64,000 nt of DNA from Mycolicibacterium sp. CR10 (GTDB lineage Bacteria; Actinomycetota; Actinomycetes; Mycobacteriales; Mycobacteriaceae), in assembly GCF_005222675.1 (NCBI RefSeq), contig NZ_STGE01000032.1, positions 62,001 to 126,000 on the forward strand. Reading direction: 5' to 3'. A model generated the notes under the pieces. It was not told the origin of the DNA, searched no databases, and worked only from the letters and a program-made list of their open reading frames with translations. Both the position numbers and the translations under genes were made by a program. Below are positions 50,649 to 59,868 of this stretch, piece by piece; position 1 is the stretch's first letter, and every line of letters begins with the position of its first letter.

Positions 50649-52792
50649 TCCGGTTCCTCCTGGGAGTCGTGTCTAGCTTCCTCGCTGGCGGTGATGCGGG
50701 TGCTGTCGTGGGACTTCGCATAGTGCCGCAGCTTTGCGGCGTTAGCGCGGAGGCGATCCCCGATTGGCGTTGGGGCGTGCGCGGCTTGTTGGTCGAGTCC
50801 ATCAGCGCGTGCCCGCAATTGGGCCGCGTGATGGTCGGTTCGTGCAATGTTGGTGCAGGTGGGGACACAGGCCTCCAGCTTGGGGCTATCGGTAATGCCG
50901 TCGCGTTGACAGAGTGCGCGGTCTGGCTTGTAGCGGCAAAGTAGCAGGGCTTGCGGGTTGTCGTAGATGATGAGGTCTTGGTTGGCGATGAGTTGTCGGG
51001 CGGTCTTGGCGGTAATGGGTGTGCCAGCGAATTGGCTTGCACGGGCGGCGGTTTTGATCACGTCTCGCGCTGCGGGCCCGGAGATTCCACCACCGTTGTC
51101 GAGGTCGTCTCTGAGTTCGGCGGCGGTATCGGCGACGGTTCGCACGGTTTCGATGTCGATCAGATCGTGGATGCCGTCGCGGCCGCGGCCTGCATAGCGC
51201 CCGGAGACCAGGGCTGAGCGCAGATGCCCGTATTGAATGGCGAGTGCTACGTGGCCGTTGGGTCGACGAGCGATGTGCCAGGCGAGGGATCGCCGGAACC
51301 GTCTGAGTCCAATGTTGCCTTGTGGGTCGGGCGGGATGACCTCGTGGACCAGATTGTGCCGAGTCGCTTCAGCGTTGGCCCAGTCCACGAAGTCGTTAAT
51401 TCTCAGGCGCATTGGTGTCATGACGATCGATCCGGTGTTGCCGGCTTTGCCAGTGGAATCGTGCGCGTGGGAGTCGAAGAGCAGCTCGCCGGCGCGGACC
51501 ATCCTTTCCAGCACGCGGATGGCGGTGACGACCGGCGTGATGGCGACCCAGGGCACGTCGCGTTCTACACCGCCGGAAATATGGTTGCCGTGTTCGTCGA
51601 CCGCGGTTTTGTATTCGCGGGCGCGGATCAGGTGTCGCGCGGTAACTCCGTCAGCGTCGGGTACGGGGTCGGGACAACAGCCGGACCTCAGGCCGAGGAT
51701 TTCGCTGGGCCGCATCCCGGTCAGGTAGGCGCACACGATGAACGCGGCGGTGCCCAAATGACGCCAGAGGGTTGCGACTTCTAGGTAGTCGATGGCTTGG
51801 CGCCAGGGTCTGTTGGCGATGCGGCCCGTGACTGGAGTGTCGAGTGGGCATCCCCACGGTCGTTGAGGCGCGGTGGCGAGCAGTTCCTCGCGGCGGGGGT
51901 ATTCGTCGAGTTGGGCCTTTGTGGCGCCGGTGCGACCGCAGATGTAATTGGCGACTAGGTTGACTTTGTTCTGTCGATAGAAGGCGGGCAGCGGATCTCG
52001 CGATTGGAGCAGTCCGTCGAGGTAGGCGCGCACCGCATAGCGGCCTTCCGGGATAGCGGCGGCCGGGACGGCGTTTGCGAGGCGCTGGCGTTCGGCCCAG
52101 GCGTTGAGGATGTCGTCGGCGAGGTCGTCGACAATGCGGATGGCCCAGACCAGCAGCGGCGCGATCGTGTGCTCGGCCAGCGGCGGGGTTGCGTTCTCCC
52201 CCCCGATCGGGGTGCTGTCCGGCAGGTATTGATCCAGCCCGGTGGGCTCCCATGGTGGTTGCCCGATGCCGGCGGGGCGGGCGCTGATTTGGTCGAGTGC
52301 CCACAGGCGTGTCACGGCGATGAGTCTGCGAACCATCGTCGACCGAAGTTTGGATGTCGTGGCGAGAAGGTGCTCTCCGTACTCGTGCAGCATTTGGGTG
52401 TCGCAGTCGGCAAGGGTGCGGTTGCCGCGGTCCTGCAGCCAGGAGGCGAGGTGAAACCACTGCTGCACGGTTGAAAGGATCGCGGGGACGCTGATGCGGG
52501 TTCGCATGTTGGATCGGCGATCGCGCACGAACGTGGGCCGTAGTTCACCGTTGATGAGGTTCCATACCGCGAGTCGCAGTTCGTCCTGAAAGGCTTCGGC
52601 GCAATTCCGCCAGTGGATTTTGGGCCGTTCGGCGCATGGCTTTTCGGTGAGCGGAGCAACAGACCAGGTCGGGTCGCGGTAGAGCGAGTTGAGGTGCGCG
52701 TGAATGGGTTTCACTAGTCTGTGGCTGACCACTGGGCTGTTGGGTGTGGGCATGGGCAGCAGGTATGGGTCGGGTTCGAGTGCGGTTGTCAT
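50645..52792 (-). CDS. Tyrosine recombinase 3 of the trio
   Basis: A 715-residue tyrosine recombinase-like protein. Arg I is in CAYLTGMRPSEILGLR (Arg361). Box II reads LRRFRRSLAWHIARR (497-510), where Arg replaces the usual His of H-x-x-R. YGHLRSALVSGRYAG supplies His523 and the likely nucleophile Tyr533. The C-terminal 130 residues carry a Cys cluster (LLCRYKPDRALC, ACVPTC) that could bind zinc. ATG 52792 overlaps the stop of recombinase 2. Probably catalytically competent, but with a variant active site. Confidence 0.82.
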   Translation of the reverse strand: MTTALEPDPYLLPMPTPNSPVVSHRLVKPIHAHLNSLYRDPTWSVAPLTEKPCAERPKIHWRNCAEAFQDELRLAVWNLINGELRPTFVRDRRSNMRTRISVPAILSTVQQWFHLASWLQDRGNRTLADCDTQMLHEYGEHLLATTSKLRSTMVRRLIAVTRLWALDQISARPAGIGQPPWEPTGLDQYLPDSTPIGGENATPPLAEHTIAPLLVWAIRIVDDLADDILNAWAERQRLANAVPAAAIPEGRYAVRAYLDGLLQSRDPLPAFYRQNKVNLVANYICGRTGATKAQLDEYPRREELLATAPQRPWGCPLDTPVTGRIANRPWRQAIDYLEVATLWRHLGTAAFIVCAYLTGMRPSEILGLRSGCCPDPVPDADGVTARHLIRAREYKTAVDEHGNHISGGVERDVPWVAITPVVTAIRVLERMVRAGELLFDSHAHDSTGKAGNTGSIVMTPMRLRINDFVDWANAEATRHNLVHEVIPPDPQGNIGLRRFRRSLAWHIARRPNGHVALAIQYGHLRSALVSGRYAGRGRDGIHDLIDIETVRTVADTAAELRDDLDNGGGISGPAARDVIKTAARASQFAGTPITAKTARQLIANQDLIIYDNPQALLLCRYKPDRALCQRDGITDSPKLEACVPTCTNIARTDHHAAQLRARADGLDQQAAHAPTPIGDRLRANAAKLRHYAKSHDSTRITASEEARHDSQEEPE

Positions 52793-54549
52793 GCGTCGAG
52801 CGCTCCCTGCAATAGGTTGTCGATGAGGCCGCGATCGGCGTCGGTCACCTGCGCAAGCGCCGATGTCCATGTGGGCTCGCCGAGGCGGGTCTTGAGGTCT
52901 TGCAGGCGGGCATGGTGCTCAGCCCAGTCGCGGCGCCATGTCGTCGGCGGCAGGACTGAGTGCAGGTTGGTTAATGCTGCGTGCAGGTGGGCGAGCCGAC
53001 TGTGGTGTCCTGGATGGACGTGGGCGTTGGGACACGCGAGGCACATAAGAAATGATGCGGTGCAGCCGTTTTCGGGTGAACGCGAGAAGGGGCTGGAGTT
53101 GGGGTCGGCGCAGTCGGCGGTAGCGGTCTCGACGTCGCCGGGATCTGCAGTGTCGCGTAGGTCGGCGACGAGGACCGCTTTGGTGGCCCGGCTCAGCGCA
53201 TCTTCGGCGCCGGCGGCGATGACGTCGAGAGCTTCTTGTTGAACCCGTTTGTCGACCAGAGTGTATTTGCGTTCGTAGGTTTCCTCGGAGTGTTGTGTGG
53301 GTTCTCGGCGATTGAGGGCGATCACGGTTCGGCGTCCTCGAAGAAACGGCGACCCGACGAAACCTTCGCTTTTGGCCCACGTTGCGGCATCGAAAGACGA
53401 CACACCGAAGCGGAATGGTCCGACGGGCTGGTGCCGATCGCTGTGGACGTTCTCCCAGCCGCGGTTTCCGGTTCGCCAAACGATGAGGCGATCGGTTCCT
53501 GGGGCTAGTTGTTCGACCACGGCACGGCCGAACCGGGTGGCGCGAAGGGCGTGAGTGATGAGCCTGCCCGGTGATGCCGCTCCGTCGTCGGTGAGATTTC
53601 TGGATTCGTGATGGCGTCCTGGACCGCGGCGTGGCTTCTCCAACTCAACCCGATAGGTCGGTCGGCCGTCATGACCGGTATCCGGTGATGCCTTGGGCAC
53701 TTTCAGCCCGTCGATGACCGAGAGGTTCCAGCCATACTCGATCATCAGCAGCACCGCCAGGGCTGTAGCTTCCATCCGGGACAGAAACAGCCGCTGCCAG
53801 GTGGCTTCTGCGGTGGTGCCCCCGAGTGGTCCTCGATACTTCTTGACCAACAAACCGAAGCCGTCCTTCATCCTGGGATCCCTCATCCGGTATTCCGGCA
53901 TGGACCCGGTCTCGGCGAGGACACTTAACGCATGGCCGATCAGCCAATCCGAAGTGTTGTCTGCGAAAACGCCCTGGCGCCAACGCTGGAGATGGTCCGC
54001 GTTGTGTTCGATGCGGGTCAGCGCGGTGCGGAAGGTGCGCCGGGCGGCAACTTTGATGTCATGCAGTTCGTCGCGACTGTATGACTGGGTGGTGCTTTTC
54101 GCTGATCTGATACGACGCACGAGTTCATCGGCGACCGGTCCCGATTGCAGTCGTGGGTCTTCGCGCAGGAGCAGCGCAACCTCAGTGAAGGGGCGTTTGT
54201 CGGTCAGCAGCGTGCCGTTGCGCCATCGCCGAACGATGGCGGTGCTGAGGTCGTCGAGATCGCTGACCGATTCTGGTTGTTCGGCGAGGAATCGCGTGAA
54301 CCGGACAAGCAGCCGCCAAGAGGCTTGCGATGTCGCGTGGGTGGCCCAGGTCTGCGGCACGCATCGGCTGGCGAACAGGGCGGCGAGCGATTGTTGCATC
54401 GGCTGGGGCACTGGCAGGGTGGCGAAGTCGTAGTCCTTGACCTGGCCGGCGTTGTTGCGGTGCTGCACGAGCAGACCGTCGAACGCCAGTGGTCGGGGTC
54501 TGGTGTGATCGTTCGGCGGCAGGGCCGCCTCTCGGCCGCGCGTGGTCAC
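52789..54549 (-). CDS. Tyrosine recombinase-like protein 2 of the trio
   Basis: A 586-residue protein in the position of TnpB/RitB. The region that should carry Arg I reads MIEYGWNLSVIDGL (269-282) without the arginine of the T-G-x-R motif. Box II may be FLRGRRTVIALNRR (402-415), and HSEETYERKY (420-429) could provide the late His and Tyr. Cysteines 480, 496, 503 and 506 suggest a C-terminal zinc site. It may act as a structural partner for the other two. Overlaps both neighbours by ATGA. Confidence 0.78.
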   Translation of the reverse strand: MTTRGREAALPPNDHTRPRPLAFDGLLVQHRNNAGQVKDYDFATLPVPQPMQQSLAALFASRCVPQTWATHATSQASWRLLVRFTRFLAEQPESVSDLDDLSTAIVRRWRNGTLLTDKRPFTEVALLLREDPRLQSGPVADELVRRIRSAKSTTQSYSRDELHDIKVAARRTFRTALTRIEHNADHLQRWRQGVFADNTSDWLIGHALSVLAETGSMPEYRMRDPRMKDGFGLLVKKYRGPLGGTTAEATWQRLFLSRMEATALAVLLMIEYGWNLSVIDGLKVPKASPDTGHDGRPTYRVELEKPRRGPGRHHESRNLTDDGAASPGRLITHALRATRFGRAVVEQLAPGTDRLIVWRTGNRGWENVHSDRHQPVGPFRFGVSSFDAATWAKSEGFVGSPFLRGRRTVIALNRREPTQHSEETYERKYTLVDKRVQQEALDVIAAGAEDALSRATKAVLVADLRDTADPGDVETATADCADPNSSPFSRSPENGCTASFLMCLACPNAHVHPGHHSRLAHLHAALTNLHSVLPPTTWRRDWAEHHARLQDLKTRLGEPTWTSALAQVTDADRGLIDNLLQGALDA

Positions 54550-56138
54550 CAGCCGTCTTCCGCGGTTGCGGGGCCGAAGTCGTCGATGTCTTGGATGCCG
54601 ACGGATTCCTTTGCGATGCGGGTGAATACGGCGTCGAGCTCGGGCATCGGTGCCGGAACGGGGTCGTCAGCATCGGCCAGCATGGATCGCAATTGCAGAT
54701 CGGCCACAGGCGCGAGGTAGCGCTCAACGGTGGTCTCCCGGGACGCGTGGCCGAGTAGGTTTTGCACCATGAACCAGGGGTCGCCGTAAAGCTGGCGGAA
54801 ATCGCGCCGATCCTCAGGAGTCAAACCGTATCGCTGGTCCATCAACGTGTTGAGCACCACCAGCATGTAGAGCGCGAAGCTATGCCGTGTGGAATGCGGT
54901 GTCGCGTATGGGGCGTAGACCCTGTGGGGGTCGAAACCCAGTCGCATCGGCGGCGTAAGAATGTCGGCGCACCGCCGATTCGCCGCGGTGAACACACCGT
55001 CCCAGGAGTGGACCTGAAACGGCAGGCCTTGTTCATTCAGCCACAGCCACAGTGGCTCAAGACCGTGGCTGCCTTCGATGACCAGTGTCATGCGGTCGGC
55101 GACGGTCAGGTCGTTGAGTTCACGACGACCGGTGGCATCGTCTTGGTCGCGCCAAATGATCGTCGGGTTACGGCCTCCGGTTATCGCGGTGACCACACGC
55201 CGCTCAGGCATACGTTCGTAACGGCGCACTCGTTGGGCTTGGCGGATAGCGAACGCCCTCGAGGAATCGCAGTATGTCTCGACCTCGGCGACCGCGTCGG
55301 CGGCAACGTAAAACGTGCGCGGCTTCTTCGATCTGGTGACCTCTGCGCCGATCCGGCCGCGGCAGTACCTTCCGGTGCCGGGTGCGCGGTTGGGGACTTC
55401 AACGGTCAAGAGCGATCCTCCCTCGGCGCGGCGTAGGCCCGAGGTGACCATCAGTCGCACGAACGCGACATTTCGATCCTCAAGCCGCCCCACCCATCCC
55501 GGTTCGGGCATGCCGTCCCGGGTATGACCGCGCAGACCGACGTCGATCCACCGTCGCCAACTGCGTGGGGTCAGCCAATGCACGTTGCTGCGCCGAGCAT
55601 CCTTGGCGCGAGCCGCGGGCGCGGTAATCGTCATGCCGTCGCGCGCGATGACGCGCTTCATCGCGACAGGACTCCGCTCGACATACTGATTTTGCGCTGC
55701 CCAGGCATACAGGCCCGCGAGTGCGGACAGCTCCCGATCCCACTTGGCGCCGCCGATTCGGCGCGGGTTCTGTTCGGCGAACCGACGCCAATCCTCGTAG
55801 TCCTCAACATCATTGCGGGTCGCCTCGGTCCAACTCACATCCCTGTTCGATAGAAAGGTGAGAAACAGCCGCATGTCCGTCACGTGGTTGCGGCGCGTTT
55901 CGGCGGTGTAGCCGCGGAACACCCTGGACTGGGCATAGACGGTCAATCGCCGGTCGATGCGGTAATCCGGCGAAAGGAAGATCGGGTCACCCGCCTGGAC
56001 CCCGACCGACCGCTCCCGACCCCGCAGGTCCGCCCAATCGGGCAACAGTCGTGGCCGCACTCCACCGTCCCGCGCCACGCTTGGAACCCAGAACACCCGC
56101 CAACTCGTCAAAGACAGCCTCTCCCGGGGATTTGCCAA
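54546..56138 (-). CDS. Tyrosine recombinase 1 of the trio
   Basis: A 530-residue site-specific tyrosine recombinase with a complete catalytic set: Arg236 in TSGLRRAEGGSL, His415 and Arg418 in PHSTRHSFALYML, His464 in LLGHASRETT and nucleophile Tyr474 in VERYLAP. A SAM-like core-binding N-terminal domain covers about residues 60-160. First gene of the unit, transcribed from the 56139-56449 region. The predicted main strand-exchange enzyme of the element. Confidence 0.88.
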   Translation of the reverse strand: MANPRERLSLTSWRVFWVPSVARDGGVRPRLLPDWADLRGRERSVGVQAGDPIFLSPDYRIDRRLTVYAQSRVFRGYTAETRRNHVTDMRLFLTFLSNRDVSWTEATRNDVEDYEDWRRFAEQNPRRIGGAKWDRELSALAGLYAWAAQNQYVERSPVAMKRVIARDGMTITAPAARAKDARRSNVHWLTPRSWRRWIDVGLRGHTRDGMPEPGWVGRLEDRNVAFVRLMVTSGLRRAEGGSLLTVEVPNRAPGTGRYCRGRIGAEVTRSKKPRTFYVAADAVAEVETYCDSSRAFAIRQAQRVRRYERMPERRVVTAITGGRNPTIIWRDQDDATGRRELNDLTVADRMTLVIEGSHGLEPLWLWLNEQGLPFQVHSWDGVFTAANRRCADILTPPMRLGFDPHRVYAPYATPHSTRHSFALYMLVVLNTLMDQRYGLTPEDRRDFRQLYGDPWFMVQNLLGHASRETTVERYLAPVADLQLRSMLADADDPVPAPMPELDAVFTRIAKESVGIQDIDDFGPATAEDGW

Positions 56139-56449
56139 CTGACCACGGCAGCACAGTCACAATGCACCGAAAATTGGACCCGACCTAGCCGACACGCTGA
56201 CTGCGCAGGGAAAGGCAGTGCGGCGATGAGGACGCCGGGTCGGTCGAGAGGCGAATCGGGGCGGTGTGTTGTGGGCATACCGCAAACCTCGCAATAGCTA
56301 CCGACGTCGAGCGGCTGACGCCGATCCGCCCGCCCCGAACTGTGGATGAAATCTCCATTGGGGATGAGTGATCGCCACGTGGCAGTTGTTCACGAGGAGT
56401 TGACGTCGGTCGACATGCGAGATTCGGGCAACCGGCGTAGACCTTGAGC
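56139..56449. other. Gap at right edge of the recombinase module
   Basis: About 310 bases between the divergent recombinase 1 and sthA genes. It must contain both promoters. GAGTTGACG at about 56397-56405 resembles a -35 hexamer, but no good -10 follows at the right distance. I see no inverted repeat matching the left flank of the module and no duplicated target sequence. Confidence 0.4.
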
Positions 56450-57865
56450 ATGGGTTCCACACAGGAATACGACCTCGTCGTCATCGGTTCCGGCCCAGGC
56501 GGGCAGAAGGCCGCCATCGCCGCGGCGAAACTCGGCAAGTCGGTGGCCGTGATCGAGCGGGGTCGGATGCTGGGTGGCGTGTGCGTCAACACCGGCACGA
56601 TTCCGTCGAAGACGCTGCGCGAGGCCGTCGTGTATCTCACCGGCATGAGCCAGCGCGAGCTCTACGGCGCCAGCTACCGCGTCAAGGAGAAGATCACCCC
56701 GGCCGACCTGCTTGCGCGTACGCAGCACGTCATCGGCAAGGAGAACGACGTCGTGCGCTCGCAACTGATGCGCAACCGCATCGAGCTCTACGTCGGTCAC
56801 GCCCGGTTCATCGACGAACACACCATCCACGTCGACGACCCGAACCGGGCCGAACGCGTCACCGTCAGCGGTCGCTACGTGGTCATCGCCACCGGCACCA
56901 CGCCAGCCCGCCCGTCCGGTGTCGAGTTCGACGACGACCGCGTGCTGGACTCCGACGGCATCCTGGACCTCAAGTCCATCCCGGGCTCGATGGTCGTGGT
57001 CGGCGCCGGCGTCATCGGCATCGAGTACGCGTCGATGTTCGCCGCGCTGGGCACCAAGGTCACCGTCGTCGAGAAGCGCAGCAACATGCTGGAGTTCTGC
57101 GACGCCGAAATCATCGAGGCGCTGAAGTTCCACCTGCGCGACCTGGCCGTCACGTTCCGCTTCGGCGAGGAGGTCACCGCCGTCGACGTCGGGTCCACAG
57201 GCACCGTCACGACGTTGGCCAGCGGCAAGCAGATCCCCGCCGAGACGGTCATGTACTCCGCGGGCCGCCAGGGTCAAACCGACCGCCTCGACCTCCCGAA
57301 CGCCGGTCTGGAGGCCGATAACCGCGGTCGGATCTTCGTCGACGACAACTACCAGACCAAGGTCGAGCACATCTACGCCGTCGGCGACGTCATCGGCTTC
57401 CCGGCGCTGGCGGCGACGTCGATGGACCAGGGCCGGTTGGCCGCGTACCACGCGTTCGGCGAGCCCGGCAAGGGCGTGACCGAGCTCCAACCCATCGGCA
57501 TCTACTCCATCCCCGAGGTGTCCTATGTCGGTGCCACCGAGGTGGACCTGACGAAGGACTCGGTGCCCTACGAGGTCGGGGTATCCCGCTACCGCGAACT
57601 GGCCCGCGGGCAGATCGCCGGCGACTCCTACGGCATGCTCAAGTTGCTTGTCTCGACTGAGGACCTGCGCCTGCTCGGCGTCCACATCTTCGGGACCAAT
57701 GCCACCGAGATGGTGCACATCGGCCAGGCGGTGATGGGCTGCGGTGGCACCGTCGAGTATCTCGTCGACGCCGTCTTCAACTACCCGACGTTCTCCGAGG
57801 CCTACAAGGTCGCCGCGCTGGACGTGATGAACAAGCTGCGCGCTCTGATCCAGTTCCGCTCCTGA
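56450..57865 (+). CDS. sthA: Soluble pyridine nucleotide transhydrogenase
   Basis: A 471-residue flavoprotein that transfers hydride between NADPH and NAD+. The FAD motif is DLVVIGSGPGGQKAAIAAAK (about residues 8-27) and the NAD(P) motif is VVVGAGVIGIEYASMFAALG. YAVGDVIGFPALAATSM is the second FAD contact. In place of the usual redox-active CxxxxC of lipoamide-dehydrogenase relatives it reads GGVCVNTGTIPSK, with only one cysteine, as in SthA. ATG 56450. Matches Rv2713. Backbone gene on the right side of the island. Confidence 0.95.
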   Translation: MGSTQEYDLVVIGSGPGGQKAAIAAAKLGKSVAVIERGRMLGGVCVNTGTIPSKTLREAVVYLTGMSQRELYGASYRVKEKITPADLLARTQHVIGKENDVVRSQLMRNRIELYVGHARFIDEHTIHVDDPNRAERVTVSGRYVVIATGTTPARPSGVEFDDDRVLDSDGILDLKSIPGSMVVVGAGVIGIEYASMFAALGTKVTVVEKRSNMLEFCDAEIIEALKFHLRDLAVTFRFGEEVTAVDVGSTGTVTTLASGKQIPAETVMYSAGRQGQTDRLDLPNAGLEADNRGRIFVDDNYQTKVEHIYAVGDVIGFPALAATSMDQGRLAAYHAFGEPGKGVTELQPIGIYSIPEVSYVGATEVDLTKDSVPYEVGVSRYRELARGQIAGDSYGMLKLLVSTEDLRLLGVHIFGTNATEMVHIGQAVMGCGGTVEYLVDAVFNYPTFSEAYKVAALDVMNKLRALIQFRS

Positions 57866-57880
57866 AGCGCGGTTCGACAC

Positions 57881-58642
57881 TCACTCGCCACAGCCGTCGT
57901 CGAACACCGTCGGCGCGCGGTCTCCGGGCCCGCCCGCCTCGGCACGGGCGAGCAGCACAGCCACCGCGTCCCCGAACGGCGGCGAGTACGACACCTCGTC
58001 GAGGCACCCACCGCCGTCGAGCCCCCCGACCAGTCCCCGTACCGTCGCGCCGTCGATCCACGGTGCGCCGGAGAATCCCGCCACCAGGCCGTCGCAGTTC
58101 AGCGATGGAAACCCTTGTCGCTCAATCGCTATCGGAGCCACGCAGGAGGTCGGCCCGCCACTGCCCGAGGCATAGCCGGTGACGGTGACAGCGGTGCCCG
58201 GACGGGGGGCGGTGCCGAGTCGCAGCCCGCCGCCCGCTTCCCCCTCCACGCTGTCGCCTGCGCCCAACTGCACCCGGGCAATGGCGTAGTCGGCCGCCGG
58301 ATCCTGATCCCGCACCCACCGTGGATCCAGATAGACCGCGTCGATGGCCCCGACATCCTGAGCAGGGAGCACGCCGTCGAAGCCCGCGACGAATCTGGCG
58401 CCGACGCCGTCGGCCAGGCAATGGGCAGCGGTGAGGATCAAGTCGCCGGCAGGTGTCGCCAGTACCGCGCCGCTGCACAGGTGGACCGCATCCCCGCCGA
58501 GGAATACCGCACCGACCCGGCGATCGGGCACGATGGGCTGCGCGGCGGGCACCGCCTCCACGGGGGGTGAGGGTGCACAGGACGACACCGCAACCGCCAG
58601 CGCACACGCGAGCGCCCGGCGACCGGTGTCACAGCAGCGCAT
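57881..58642 (-). CDS. Exported trypsin-like serine protease
   Basis: A 253-residue chymotrypsin-fold protease. Its catalytic triad is visible as His in LTAAHCLADG, Asp in PAADYAIARVQL and Ser in GFSGAPWIDG. An N-terminal signal (RRALACALAVAVSSC) ends in a possible lipobox cysteine followed by APSPP, so it may be a lipoprotein. ATG 58642 is chosen for that signal; the open frame continues to 58729. Several cysteines could form disulfides outside the cell. It converges on sthA with 15 bases between the stops. Not recalled at this site in M. tuberculosis. Confidence 0.82.
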   Translation of the reverse strand: MRCCDTGRRALACALAVAVSSCAPSPPVEAVPAAQPIVPDRRVGAVFLGGDAVHLCSGAVLATPAGDLILTAAHCLADGVGARFVAGFDGVLPAQDVGAIDAVYLDPRWVRDQDPAADYAIARVQLGAGDSVEGEAGGGLRLGTAPRPGTAVTVTGYASGSGGPTSCVAPIAIERQGFPSLNCDGLVAGFSGAPWIDGATVRGLVGGLDGGGCLDEVSYSPPFGDAVAVLLARAEAGGPGDRAPTVFDDGCGE

Positions 58643-58844
58643 GCCCACCAATACTCCCCCAAACCGGCCGGGCCGGTCCCCGACGGAGAGCATGCGGAAT
58701 GTCACATCGGCGTGTGCGCGTTCGAACAAATGGGTGACGACGGGTATACCGCCGTGGCGATAGACCCGACGTGCGAGACACTAGTTGTTCACGGTGCATA
58801 CCGACATCACTGTCGCGACGTACCGCGGCGAGGAGGCAAGACAG

Positions 58845-59825
58845 ATGGTTGACCATCCAGAAGACCCCGGACAGCAGTACCAACCTGAACTGACCGGCAT
58901 GTATGAGCTCGAGTTCCCGGCTCCGCAGCTGGCCTCTGCCGACGGCCGTGGCCCGGTGCTGATCCATGCGCTCGAGGGCTTCTCAGACGCCGGGAAGGCG
59001 ATCCGGTTGGCCGCCGAGCACCTCAAGAACACGCTGGACACGGAGTTGGTGGCGTCATTCGCGATCGACGAACTGCTGGACTACCGGTCCCGGCGGCCAC
59101 TGATGACGTTCAAGACCGATCACTTCACCCATTACGACGATCCGCAGCTGAACCTCTACGCGCTGCACGACAGCGTCGGGACACCGTTTCTGCTGCTCGC
59201 CGGCCTGGAGCCGGATCTGCGGTGGGAGCGCTTCATCACCGCGGTGCGCCTGCTGGCCGAGCGGCTCGGCGTGCGACGGGTCATCGGACTCGGCGCCATC
59301 CCGATGGCCGTTCCCCACACCCGGCCGATCACGCTGACCGCGCACTCCAACGACAAGGAGCTCATCGCCGAGCACGCACCCTGGGTCGGCGAGGTCCAGG
59401 TGCCCGGCAGCGTGTCGAACCTGCTCGAGTACCGGATGGCCCAGCACGGTCACGAGGTCGTCGGGTTCACCGTGCACATTCCGCACTACCTGGCGCAGAC
59501 CGACTACCCCTCCGCCGCCGAGACGCTGCTGTCTGAGGTTGCCCGCAGTGGTTCGCTGCAAATCCCGACTGCCGCACTGACCCAGGCGGCAGCCGAGGTC
59601 CACGACAAGGTGAACGAGCAGGTGGCGGCAAGCCCGGAGGTCGCTCAGGTGGTGGACGCGCTGGAGCGCCAGTACGATGCGTTCGTTGCCGCTCAGGAGA
59701 ACCGGTCCCTTCTGGCACGTGACGAAGATTTGCCCAGTGGGGATGAGCTCGGAGCCGAGTTCGAGCGGTTCCTCGCTCAACAGGCCGGTGAAAACGACGG
59801 GGACGGTCCCACCGACCGCCCCTAG
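58845..59825 (+). CDS. PAC2-family protein
   Basis: A 326-residue protein of the PAC2 (proteasome assembly chaperone 2-like) family: VLIHALEGFSDAGKAIRLAAEH near residue 45, HYDDPQLNLYALHDSVGTPF, IGLGAIPMAVPHTRPITLTA and VPGSVSNLLEYRMAQHGHEVV. The structural homologue in M. tuberculosis is Rv2714; its biochemical role is not settled. GAGGAGGCAAG precedes ATG 58845. It starts a plus-strand run with the hydrolase and PhzF genes. Confidence 0.9.
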   Translation: MVDHPEDPGQQYQPELTGMYELEFPAPQLASADGRGPVLIHALEGFSDAGKAIRLAAEHLKNTLDTELVASFAIDELLDYRSRRPLMTFKTDHFTHYDDPQLNLYALHDSVGTPFLLLAGLEPDLRWERFITAVRLLAERLGVRRVIGLGAIPMAVPHTRPITLTAHSNDKELIAEHAPWVGEVQVPGSVSNLLEYRMAQHGHEVVGFTVHIPHYLAQTDYPSAAETLLSEVARSGSLQIPTAALTQAAAEVHDKVNEQVAASPEVAQVVDALERQYDAFVAAQENRSLLARDEDLPSGDELGAEFERFLAQQAGENDGDGPTDRP

Positions 59826-59868
59826 AGCACGCGTAGCTGCCATCCGTCCCGACGACGAAGTGGGCGAC

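Larger units (their letters stand above)
50241..56138 (-). mobile_element. Tyrosine-recombinase trio with DUF6262 (RIT/Tn554-like)
   Basis: Four genes in one direction, each overlapping the next by exactly four bases (ATGA): three large tyrosine recombinase-family proteins (530, 586 and 715 residues) and a 135-residue coiled-coil protein. The arrangement matches recombinase-in-trio and Tn554-type elements. It sits between the DUF4192 gene and sthA, which are neighbours in M. tuberculosis as I recall. The coordinates given are those of the genes; I could not find terminal repeats, so the true ends may include the neighbouring accessory genes. Confidence 0.75.
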
